A stretch of DNA of 6,133 nt, from NCBI GenBank assembly GCA_023228745.1, contig JALOAP010000198.1, positions 1 to 6,133 on the forward strand, read 5' to 3'. Each line of letters opens with the position of its first letter. Position 1 is the first letter of the stretch. Origin of the DNA: Dehalococcoidia bacterium (GTDB taxonomy: Bacteria > Chloroflexota > Dehalococcoidia > Tepidiformales > Tepidiformaceae). Of the stretch, positions 1-5,673 are shown piece after piece. The notes under the pieces are model-generated. The model saw nothing but the letters and a program-made list of their open reading frames with translations. It was not told the DNA's origin and searched no databases. The position numbers and the translations under genes were made by a program.

Positions 1-646
1 CTCCCGGTTCGTGTTCGGGGTAGGGAGCGAGTTGGCGCCGGAGTTCCGTGCAACGAACCGGGAGCCAGCGGGACGTGGCCGCCAGGCAGACGAAATGCTC
101 GAAATCATGGCGCGGCTCTGGCGTGAACCAAGCGTCACGTTCGAAGGGCAGCACTACCGGTACGCCGAGGCACGCATCTCGCCGCGGCCGATCCAGCAAC
201 CGTTACCGCTCTGGATCGGCGGGAGTTCGAACGCGGCCATCCGCCGCACGGCGACGCTGGGCACAGGTTGGCTCGCCGGGCTGCAGTCACCGGCGCAAGT
301 GGCGCCGGTTATCAAGAAGATCCGGGCGGCAGTCGCGGAGTCGGGACGACCGTTCGAAGACGACCACTACGGCGCGGGATTCGCATATCGCTTCGGGAGC
401 TGGGACGAGCCCTTCGTGGAGCGTTCCACGCAGGCGTTGGCACGGCTCGGACGGGATGTCGATGCGAAAGCTACCCAGGCGGTGGGCGGAGCCGAAGAGA
501 TCATCGCAAAAGCGCGGGAGTACGTGGATGCGGGGGTCTCGAAGTTCGTGCTACGCGCGATAGCGGAGTCGGACGACGAGGTAATGGAACAGACGCGGCG
601 GCTTATTCACGAAGTCGTGCCCGTGGTTCATGGATGGAAAGAGTAG
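1..646 (+). CDS. LLM class (luciferase-like) flavin/F420-dependent oxidoreductase, C-terminal part
   Basis: This gene enters from the left edge; the in-frame codons begin at base 2, giving 214 residues to the TAG at 644-646. The family comprises TIM-barrel oxidoreductases that use FMN or coenzyme F420 to oxidise or reduce small organic substrates in the cytoplasm. The visible part opens with RFVFGVGSE, the strand-loop that in this family reads R-hydrophobic-GVG and normally lies roughly 100 residues from the N-terminus. It continues with a helix of the type R-x-x-E-x-x-x-x-x-x-x-L-W (about residues 27-40), then V-T-F-E-G-x-x-Y near 46-52, and the typical SPRPIQQPLPLWIGGSS segment at about 60-75. 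The end matches the usual family C-terminus. About one third, including the start, is missing. The true start must be upstream; the GTG at 11 is internal because the conserved motif begins before it. Cofactor (F420 or FMN) and substrate cannot be told. It converges on tilS. Confidence 0.88.
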   Translation, partial: SRFVFGVGSELAPEFRATNREPAGRGRQADEMLEIMARLWREPSVTFEGQHYRYAEARISPRPIQQPLPLWIGGSSNAAIRRTATLGTGWLAGLQSPAQVAPVIKKIRAAVAESGRPFEDDHYGAGFAYRFGSWDEPFVERSTQALARLGRDVDAKATQAVGGAEEIIAKAREYVDAGVSKFVLRAIAESDDEVMEQTRRLIHEVVPVVHGWKE

Positions 647-2050
647 CTACGAGGGGAGCACAAGGCGGGAGCCATTACCCGGCGCCGCCGGCTGTGCACC
701 CGTGAGGCGGAGATAGAGCGGCTCCTCTCCCGAGGGGTCGGTCTCGAAGGCGCGGTCCGCGGTAACGACTGTGAGTACCTTCTCGCTATCCGCGACGGCA
801 ACAGCGTTCACGCGCTCCCATGCAGGCACCTTAGCGTTCGCGAGGATATCGGTGACCTTCCGATCAAGGCCGTGGTAGCGCATACGGTCGCCCGGCACGA
901 GGCGGCGCAAGCGGAGCGCACCCTTCTGGCGCCCCGTGTCCACGCGAGCGGACACAGCGCCTTCGGTGGCGGGCATCTCGTCGGTTGAAAGCTGGACGCG
1001 CCAGGGCCCTGCCAGCGTGATGCCGGGCACGTTGAGGACCCTTGCTTCGAACGGTTCTGCCTCGAACTCGGGGCCCACGCGCACACGCCCGGCCGATGCC
1101 TGGACAACCGTGTCGAAAAAGAGTACCTGGCCGGTACCGCTACGGAGCACCTGGCGCAGGTTTTCGAGCCGTGTGCGGTTGACCTCTGGCACGAGCGAGT
1201 AGAACGACGCTTCGCGTTCGATAACGAGCGTCATCACCTCGTTTGGGAGGGCAGCGAAGGAGCGGAGGTCGAAGATCGCGCCGGCGGGACCGCGTTCGAG
1301 CGGCTGGACGGCGAAGGATGCGCGCTCGACATCAGCGAAGAGCTCGCGGGCGCTTTGCGCTAGGCCAATGAGCGCTTCCTCGACACTTGGGTTCACCTCC
1401 CGGAGGGCAGGGAGGATGTCGTTGCGGAGCCGGTTTCGCGCGTAGCGCGAGTCCTGGTTCGAACTGTCGACCAGGGGATCGATGCCCGCCTCCGCACAGA
1501 TAGCCTCGGTTTCCTCGCGGCGGAGGGGAAGGAGTGGCCGGATAAGCCGCTGAGCGGGTGCACCCGGCACGGGGGACGACGGGAGCATCCCGCGGATGCC
1601 GCGCACGCCGGTACCGCGGAGGACGCGCATCAGGACGGTTTCCGCCTGGTCGTCGGCTGTGTGGCCGGTGGCGATGCAATCGATGCGCTTTTCGGCGGCG
1701 ACGAAGGCGAGGAATTGGTAGCGCATCCGCCGGGCGGTGTCCTCGATGCTCGCCTTCTGTTGCCGTGCCACACCGCCGACATCACCTTCGCCTGAGAGAA
1801 AGGGGACATCGAGCTTGGCGCACAGGTCGCGGACCCAGGCAAGTTCCTCTTTGGACTCGGGGCGGAGCTGGTGGTCGAAGTGGGCGACCTGGAGCGTGAA
1901 GCTGTAACGGGGTGCGAGTTCTCGGAGGACGAGGAGGCAGGCGACGGAATCGGCGCCACCGGAGACAGCAACCAGCACCTGCTCCACGCGCCGGAAGAGT
2001 GCCTCGCGGTCTGCGTACCGCGCAACGCGGGCAAGGGGTGCGGGATTCAT
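647..2050 (-). CDS. tilS: tRNA(Ile)-lysidine synthetase TilS
   Basis: TilS uses ATP to attach lysine to C34 of the CAU-anticodon tRNA-Ile, making lysidine so that the tRNA is charged with isoleucine and reads AUA. It is cytoplasmic and normally essential. The 467-residue product has the family architecture. An N-type ATP pyrophosphatase domain carries the PP-loop SGGADS at 30-35, HFDHQLRPES at 57-66, GHTADDQAET at 129-138 and the DSSN...RNRLR segment at 195-209. A middle helical domain follows, then the C-terminal TilS_C substrate-binding domain at about 377-450, with LRLRRLVPGDRM and RKVTDILANAKVP. I chose the ATG at 2048-2050, four bases after the ftsB stop and preceded by AAGG. An in-frame GTG/ATG-type start further up (to 2161) would add 37 low-complexity residues lying over ftsB. 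It is the last gene of the minus-strand cluster. In many Firmicutes tilS is followed by hpt and ftsH; here it is followed immediately by a convergent gene. Confidence 0.95.
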   Translation of the reverse strand: MNPAPLARVARYADREALFRRVEQVLVAVSGGADSVACLLVLRELAPRYSFTLQVAHFDHQLRPESKEELAWVRDLCAKLDVPFLSGEGDVGGVARQQKASIEDTARRMRYQFLAFVAAEKRIDCIATGHTADDQAETVLMRVLRGTGVRGIRGMLPSSPVPGAPAQRLIRPLLPLRREETEAICAEAGIDPLVDSSNQDSRYARNRLRNDILPALREVNPSVEEALIGLAQSARELFADVERASFAVQPLERGPAGAIFDLRSFAALPNEVMTLVIEREASFYSLVPEVNRTRLENLRQVLRSGTGQVLFFDTVVQASAGRVRVGPEFEAEPFEARVLNVPGITLAGPWRVQLSTDEMPATEGAVSARVDTGRQKGALRLRRLVPGDRMRYHGLDRKVTDILANAKVPAWERVNAVAVADSEKVLTVVTADRAFETDPSGEEPLYLRLTGAQPAAPGNGSRLVLPS

Positions 2051-2054
2051 CGGA

Positions 2055-2396
2055 TTACCTTGGGAACAGGCGCTCCCACCACTCTCCCCTGGGTTGGGCG
2101 TCCTGCTCCAGGGGTGGGCTGACGACGACGAAGGGGACTTCGCCCTCGAACACGTAGCCAAGCTGACGGCGCGCTTCCTGTTCGACGTACTGGTCGGAGC
2201 TGACGTAGTCGCGCACCGCTTCGATATAGGCCTTTTTCTGTTCGAGCGCGGCTACTCGGAGTTCGGCCTCCTGGCGCTGCTCGGCGAGTTGATGATTGCG
2301 GACAGCGCCCGCAATTGCGGTGTACGTGAAGTAGCCTGCCACGATCAGGCAGGCGAAGAAGAAGAGCCTCGCACGAGTCTTCAAGAAGAACTTCAT
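2055..2396 (-). CDS. FtsB/DivIC-family septum formation initiator protein
   Basis: The family members are small bitopic membrane proteins of the divisome that pair with an FtsL-type partner and signal to the FtsQ/FtsW/FtsI septal synthesis machinery. This 113-residue protein has the standard layout: a short basic cytoplasmic N-terminus, one transmembrane helix at about 11-30 (LFFFACLIVAGYFTYTAIAG), a charged Glu/Gln/Arg/Ala-rich helix at about 33-63 that looks like a coiled coil, and the conserved cap of the family at about 67-90. That cap reads SSDQYVEQEARRQLGYV, then a Gly-Glu pair (FEGEVPFV). The tail after residue 93 is proline- and acid-containing and ends in WWERLFPR, so it extends past the usual cap. 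The ATG at 2394-2396 lies five bases after the phosphatase stop and lacks a clear Shine-Dalgarno, which suggests coupling. DivIC next to tilS is a known arrangement in Firmicutes. I cannot distinguish FtsB from DivIC or FtsL by sequence alone. Confidence 0.85.
   Translation of the reverse strand: MKFFLKTRARLFFFACLIVAGYFTYTAIAGAVRNHQLAEQRQEAELRVAALEQKKAYIEAVRDYVSSDQYVEQEARRQLGYVFEGEVPFVVVSPPLEQDAQPRGEWWERLFPR
2058..2061 (-). promoter_or_regulatory. Ribosome binding site of tilS
   Basis: On the minus strand AAGG stands 7 bases before the ATG at 2050. It overlaps the last codons of the upstream ftsB-like gene, directly before that gene's TAA. Its spacing supports the ATG at 2048-2050 as the tilS start over the longer reading frame, and suggests translational coupling to the upstream gene. 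Confidence 0.6.
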
Positions 2397-2401
2397 GAGT
2401 T

Positions 2402-3043
2402 TCAGGTTGACAAGCTACCGTTCCGTTGGTCGACATTCAAGGACTCCAGGTGGCAACAATCGTTAAGGCCCGAAACTGCAATACGGCCGCGATGTAGAAC
2501 AAATGTGCAAATTGAGGCGACATCAACGGTGAACGACCGGAAAGCTTCTATCGGAAGTCCCAGGAGATCACAGATGAGCATCTTGGTGATGAAGTTGTGG
2601 GACACAACAGCGATGCCCGGGCTTTCTGCATTGCGAAGTTCGGCAACCACGGGGAGCAGGCGGTTGGCCACGTCTTCGAGGCTTTCACCGCCGGGCATCC
2701 GGACCGAGGCGACGCTTTCGGATGCCCATTGCCGCATAAAGTCCGGGAGTTTTTCGCGCATTTCGGCAAACGTGAGGCCTTCGGCCTGGCCGGCGTCCAT
2801 CTCGATGAGCTCGGGCCAGACCTCGATGCCGACGCCGTGTTCGGCGGCGATGGCTTCGGCCATCTTCCGGGAGCGCACGAGCGGGCTGGTCAGGACGCGG
2901 TCGAGGGGCTCCCGCGCGAGGCGGTTCGCGACCGCGACGGTCTGCATCTCGCCGAGTTCGGTCAGTGGCGCATCGTCGTGGCCCAGGCCGAGGCCGTCGC
3001 GGTTGTAGGCTGTCTGGCCGTGGCGGATGAGGTAGATGTTCAC
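2402..3043 (-). CDS. Histidine phosphatase (phosphoglycerate mutase-like) family protein
   Basis: This is a 213-residue member of branch 1 of the histidine phosphatase superfamily, enzymes that move or remove phosphate through a phospho-histidine. All core elements are visible: the RHG motif at 7-9 with the nucleophile His8, TSPLVRSR at 52-59 with Arg57 as second phosphate ligand, the acid region PELIEMDAGQAEG at 77-89 with Glu81 as likely proton donor, PGGES at 117-121, and VVSHN at 146-150 with His149. The length suits small-molecule phosphatases (PhoE/CobC/GpmB types); the substrate is not predictable. A role in cobalamin synthesis (alpha-ribazole phosphatase) is possible given the B12 enzyme upstream, but nothing in the sequence is specific for it. 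I chose the GTG at 3041-3043, which overlaps the acetyltransferase stop as GTGA and gives the usual N-terminus MNIYLIRHG. A GTG at 3068-3070 would add nine residues and a longer overlap. Confidence 0.9.
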   Translation of the reverse strand: MNIYLIRHGQTAYNRDGLGLGHDDAPLTELGEMQTVAVANRLAREPLDRVLTSPLVRSRKMAEAIAAEHGVGIEVWPELIEMDAGQAEGLTFAEMREKLPDFMRQWASESVASVRMPGGESLEDVANRLLPVVAELRNAESPGIAVVSHNFITKMLICDLLGLPIEAFRSFTVDVASICTFVLHRGRIAVSGLNDCCHLESLNVDQRNGSLST

Positions 3044-3525
3044 GAGGCGGGGAGTTCGAGTGGCGCCCACAAGCGCTGAATGAACGGGGTGAAGCCGAGG
3101 GAACGCCAGAACGGCTCGGCCGATACGTCGTTCGCGAGCACCGGCATCTCGACGTGGGAGACGCCTTCCTGGTCGCGGGCCCAGGCGAAGATACCCTGCA
3201 CGAGTTGGCGACCGAGGCCCTGGCGCCGGTAGCCCGGGGCCACGTAGAGATAGCCAACGGTGGCGTGGCGTTCCGGGAGCCGGTCGGGCTGATTTTGTTC
3301 GATGGTGGCCGTAATGAATCCCGCGATTTCACCCTCGTGTTCGGCGACGAGTGATGCGGACATGCGACGGGCCCGCAGTTCGCGCACGGCAGCGGCGAAC
3401 TCCACGTCGGAAACTGGTGTGGGACGAATGCGCCCGTCCTGTTGGGCGTTATACTGACGTAGCTCCTGCCAGGCAAGATAGAGCGCGGGGACGTCGCGTT
3501 CTTCCACCGGGCGGATGCGGGTCAT
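3040..3525 (-). CDS. GNAT family N-acetyltransferase
   Basis: This 161-residue single-domain protein transfers an acetyl group from acetyl-CoA to an unidentified amine. The GNAT fold is read from its N-terminal I-R-P-x-x-x-x-D-V-P-A-L start (4-15), the beta strand EGEIAGFITA at 64-73, and motif A, LYVAPGYRRQGLGRQLV at 93-109. In motif A the acetyl-CoA pyrophosphate loop R-x-x-G-x-G is Arg100, Gly103 and Gly105. A later Asn132...FWRSLGF (to 145) is the usual C-terminal motif B. The length is normal for the family. The ATG at 3523-3525 overlaps the stop of the upstream DUF2344 gene as ATGA, and the stop overlaps the next gene's GTG, so translation is probably coupled on both sides. The substrate (protein N-terminus, antibiotic or metabolite) cannot be inferred; RimI is not indicated by any specific feature. 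Confidence 0.88.
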   Translation of the reverse strand: MTRIRPVEERDVPALYLAWQELRQYNAQQDGRIRPTPVSDVEFAAAVRELRARRMSASLVAEHEGEIAGFITATIEQNQPDRLPERHATVGYLYVAPGYRRQGLGRQLVQGIFAWARDQEGVSHVEMPVLANDVSAEPFWRSLGFTPFIQRLWAPLELPAS

Positions 3526-4208
3526 TCGTACTGCCCCTTCCTTCGCCAGGCGTCACGCGCGGGGGAGGGATTGTCCAGGACCAGGGCCAGGCGACAAATC
3601 GCCTCTGGCTCGACCCCCGGGAAGAGTGCCGCGACAACCTGCTCGGGGCGGGCGGTGAGCTCCTGGTCGGAGCGGAGACGCATCACGAGGCGGGAACCTG
3701 CCTCGGATGGTTCGGCGGTGAGCGATGCGACGGCGGCCCGCAGGTCGTATGTGCGCGTCTTATCCTTGCGCTCTTCGGACCAGGTGAACTCGCTGCGGGC
3801 GAGGAACTGCTCGACCGTTTCCTGTGCATCGGCTGGTGAGACACCCGGGAGGTCGAGGCGATAATCGGCCCAGAGCACGAGCGCCTGGGGCGACGGAGTG
3901 GAGATGGGGACTTCGAGGATGTCGACGAGTTCGAGATCCGGAGAGGTCTCGTGCGCAAGGCGCTCCCGGAACTCCTGGAGGTCCACACGCTCATCGAGCG
4001 TGACGTCCATGACTTCGGCCTCGGCGGTGAATCCGAGCGGGAGGGGCCCAGCGAAGGCGAGCTTCGGGTGGGGCGTGAAGCCCTGGGAGTAGGAGAGGGG
4101 CAGCTTGGCACGGCGTAGCGCGCGCTCCCAGTAGCGAAGCACGTCGAGGTGGGAGATGTACCGCACACGCTCTCCCTTCCGGAACCAGACGCGGAAGCGT
4201 TGGGTCAT
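3522..4208 (-). CDS. TIGR03936 / DUF2344 family 'radical SAM-linked' protein
   Basis: This 228-residue protein belongs to the DUF2344 (TIGR03936) family, which is nearly always adjacent to, or fused to the end of, a B12-binding-type radical SAM protein and is often near ribonuclease G or ribosomal genes; its biochemical role is not established. The family signature is at the N-terminus: VRYISHLDVLRYWERALRR (15-33), then LPLSYSQGFTPHPKL (36-50) and a Gly-Pro-Leu-Pro-Leu-Gly turn (54-59). The remainder is typical: an acidic MDVTLDERVD segment (67-76) and a C-terminal half ending in RRKGQYE. I chose the ATG at 4206-4208 because MTQRFRVWFRKGERVRYISH is the usual family N-terminus; the open frame runs to 4547, but those 113 extra residues are antisense-like over meaB. 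It lies 28 bases downstream of meaB and overlaps the GNAT gene by four bases. No radical SAM gene is present in this window. Confidence 0.88.
   Translation of the reverse strand: MTQRFRVWFRKGERVRYISHLDVLRYWERALRRAKLPLSYSQGFTPHPKLAFAGPLPLGFTAEAEVMDVTLDERVDLQEFRERLAHETSPDLELVDILEVPISTPSPQALVLWADYRLDLPGVSPADAQETVEQFLARSEFTWSEERKDKTRTYDLRAAVASLTAEPSEAGSRLVMRLRSDQELTARPEQVVAALFPGVEPEAICRLALVLDNPSPARDAWRRKGQYE
3534..3543 (-). promoter_or_regulatory. Ribosome binding site of the GNAT gene
   Basis: The minus strand reads AAGGAAGGGG ending 8 bases before the ATG at 3525. This purine-rich stretch is among the best Shine-Dalgarno matches in the cluster and lies inside the last codons of the DUF2344 gene. 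It supports the ATGA overlap start. Confidence 0.6.
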
Positions 4209-4215
4209 CGGCGAG

Positions 4216-4221
4216 ATCGTA
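4216..4221 (-). promoter_or_regulatory. Possible -10 element before the DUF2344 gene
   Basis: In the 28-base gap between meaB and the DUF2344 gene the minus strand reads TACGAT, matching four of six positions of the sigma-70 type -10 consensus, seven bases before the ATG. That spacing would give an almost leaderless transcript, and no Shine-Dalgarno is seen in the gap. The hexamer 17 bases upstream (ACGGCT) is not a good -35. This is a weak match that could be chance, so the gene may simply be read through from meaB. Confidence 0.2.
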
Positions 4222-4236
4222 CCATGGGCGCCCCGA

Positions 4237-5175
4237 TTAGCCGTGGGAGACTGCAGACGCGAGCTCCTCTGCGGCACTGTAGGGGTCAATATCGCGCGCG
4301 GCGACGCGGCGCACCAACGCGTCGAGTTCCGCCGCGGGCGTGGACTCGCGGATTCGTTCGAGCAGGATAGACCGAGCCATGGAGAGCACCTGGTGGCGTG
4401 CATCAGCGGCGCGCTCATCTTCCAGGGTTCCCGAGGCCTTGAGGAATTCGCGGTGCTCGTCGATAGCATCGGCCAGCTTATCGACCCCTTCCGCCTTGAG
4501 GGCGGTGGTCTTGACGATGGGTGGGCGGCGGGTGCCGGCGGGCGCAAGCGAGAGCAGGCCCTGGAGCTGGCTCACAAGGACATCGGCGCCGGGATGGTCG
4601 GCTTTGTTCACGACAAGGATGTCGGCGATCTCGATAATGCCTGCCTTCATCGCCTGGATGTCGTCCCCGGTACCGGGATTGTTCACGACGATGGTGGTCA
4701 GCGCCGTGCCGGCGATCTCGACTTCGTCCTGGCCAGCGCCGACAGTCTCGATGAGCACGTAGTCGAACCCGAAGGCGTCCATCACGGAGACGACGCCATC
4801 GAGCGTCGGGGCAAGTCCGCCGAGAGCCCCGCGGTTGGCCATGCTGCGCATGTAGACGCCCTCATCGAGGGCGAGGTCCTGCATGCGGATGCGGTCACCG
4901 AGGATAGCGCCATGGCTGTAGGGGCTCGAGGGGTCGACGGCGACGATCCCGACCGTCTTGCCGCGCTTACGGTACTCGGCGGCAAGGGCGCCGGTGAGGG
5001 TGCTCTTGCCGGAGCCGGCGCTGCCGGTGATGCCGACGGTATGTGCCTTGCCGGAGTGGGGGAAGAGGGCGCGAACGTAGTCACGGCCTTCCGGGCTCTC
5101 ACTTTCGACACGGCTGATGATCCGTGCGAGGGCCCGGCGTTCGCCGTTGAGGAATCGCTGGATGAGGTCGTGCAC
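4237..5175 (-). CDS. meaB: Methylmalonyl-CoA mutase-associated GTPase MeaB
   Basis: MeaB (also ArgK/YgfD) is a G3E-family P-loop GTPase that binds adenosylcobalamin-dependent acyl-CoA mutases, gates cofactor loading and protects or reactivates the enzyme. The 312-residue product is full length. It has a Walker A loop GITGSAGSGKSTL at 48-60, the family's DPSSPYSHGAILGDRIRM at 81-98, MRSMANRGALGGLA at 109-122, the Walker B/switch region FDYVLIETVGAGQDEVEIA at 137-155, and the guanine-specificity motif NKAD at 190-193. The C-terminal dimerisation-type tail DPYSAAEELASAV is also typical. The loop is GSAGSGKS rather than the frequent G-x-P-G-x-GKS, a mild variant. The start is a GTG at 5173-5175, one base after the stop of the B12-binding subunit and without a clear Shine-Dalgarno, so translation is probably coupled to it. 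This adjacency says its client is the mutase to which that subunit belongs. Confidence 0.95.
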   Translation of the reverse strand: MHDLIQRFLNGERRALARIISRVESESPEGRDYVRALFPHSGKAHTVGITGSAGSGKSTLTGALAAEYRKRGKTVGIVAVDPSSPYSHGAILGDRIRMQDLALDEGVYMRSMANRGALGGLAPTLDGVVSVMDAFGFDYVLIETVGAGQDEVEIAGTALTTIVVNNPGTGDDIQAMKAGIIEIADILVVNKADHPGADVLVSQLQGLLSLAPAGTRRPPIVKTTALKAEGVDKLADAIDEHREFLKASGTLEDERAADARHQVLSMARSILLERIRESTPAAELDALVRRVAARDIDPYSAAEELASAVSHG

Positions 5176-5176
5176 G

Positions 5177-5584
5177 CTACTTGTTCGCGTGCTCGTAGAC
5201 GAACTTCACGATGTCCTGCGTGTTCGTCCCCGGGCGGAAGATAGCCTTGAAGCCGAGTTCTTCCAGTGTCCTGGTGTCCTCTTCCGGGATGATCCCGCCG
5301 CAAAAGAGGATGACATCTTCGACACCGCGCTTCTTGAGCTCTTCGACGACGCGCGGGAAGAGTTCGAGATGGGCGCCGGAGAGGATACTGAGGCCAACGA
5401 CGTCGACGTCTTCCTGGAGGGCGGCTTCGGCGATCATCTGCGGCGTCTGGCGGATGCCGGTGTAGATGACTTCGCAGCCGCCATCGCGGAGGGCGCGGGC
5501 GACGACCTTGGCGCCGCGGTCATGGCCATCGAGGCCGGGCTTCGCGATGAGGACGCGGATCTTCTGTGAGGCAGGAGCGGTCAT
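5177..5584 (-). CDS. Cobalamin-binding small subunit of a methylmalonyl-CoA mutase-type enzyme
   Basis: This 135-residue protein is a stand-alone B12-binding domain, corresponding to the C-terminal domain of the single-chain methylmalonyl-CoA mutase. It would hold adenosylcobalamin in the base-off/His-on form above the TIM barrel of a separate large subunit. It shows KIRVLIAKPGLDGHDRG at 8-24 with the D-x-H-x-x-G signature (Asp19, His21 as the cobalt ligand, Gly24), the S-x-L motif in LSILSGAH at 65-72 (Ser66, Leu68), and the later CGGIIPEED at 95-103 with the Gly-Gly pair that packs on the nucleotide tail. The ATG at 5582-5584 follows GGAGAAG at a 9-base spacing; the upstream in-frame extension to 5869 is Arg/Pro-rich and overlaps the VOC gene, so I reject it. 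Methylmalonyl-CoA mutase is the simplest assignment, but isobutyryl- and 2-hydroxyisobutyryl-CoA mutases use very similar small subunits. The large subunit is not in the window. Confidence 0.9.
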   Translation of the reverse strand: MTAPASQKIRVLIAKPGLDGHDRGAKVVARALRDGGCEVIYTGIRQTPQMIAEAALQEDVDVVGLSILSGAHLELFPRVVEELKKRGVEDVILFCGGIIPEEDTRTLEELGFKAIFRPGTNTQDIVKFVYEHANK

Positions 5585-5673
5585 TGTGAAGTTCTTCTCC
5601 ACGCGTGTAGGTAAGGATGGGCGAAGCTGGACGGCCAGCCAGTGAGCCAATCGTGGCGGTATTGTACCCCGGA
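5585..5673 (-). promoter_or_regulatory. 89-base leader between the VOC gene and the B12-subunit gene; possible promoter
   Basis: This is the largest gap in the window. The minus strand has TACAAT (5661-5666), five of six matches to a -10 hexamer, about 77 bases before the start codon, but no -35 hexamer is recognisable at 16-18 bases. A small hairpin, GCTGG/CCAGC with a four-base loop, sits at 5626-5639. It has no T-run after it, so it is not a rho-independent terminator. A promoter here is possible, and read-through from the VOC gene equally so. Confidence 0.25.
5594..5600 (-). promoter_or_regulatory. Ribosome binding site of the B12-binding subunit gene
   Basis: GGAGAAG on the minus strand ends 9 bases before the ATG at 5584. 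It decides the start against the longer open frame that runs back to 5869. Confidence 0.55.

Noticed and set aside
2051..2161. A 37-residue N-terminal extension of TilS
   Set aside because: It is Ser/Pro/Gly-rich, overlaps the ftsB coding end, and a better start with AAGG lies at 2050.
2094..3008. A 304-codon plus-strand open frame opposite ftsB and the phosphatase
   Set aside because: It spans two well-supported minus-strand genes and its translation is low-complexity Ser/Arg/Thr-rich in the second half; it is a shadow frame.
3044..3070. Upstream GTG start for the histidine phosphatase
   Set aside because: It would add nine residues before the conserved NIYLIRHG N-terminus and enlarge the overlap; the GTGA overlap start fits the cluster better.
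4156..5244. A 362-codon plus-strand open frame opposite meaB
   Set aside because: It lies wholly antisense to meaB with all meaB motifs intact, has no recognisable domain, and long antisense frames are expected in GC-rich codon usage.
5626..5639. Rho-independent terminator
   Set aside because: The five-base-pair hairpin is not followed by a T-run on either strand.
5585..5673. A cobalamin riboswitch before the B12-subunit gene
   Set aside because: The gap is only 89 bases, far too short for the usual fold, and the minus-strand GCCACGA at about 5651-5657 is only a partial match to the B12 box.
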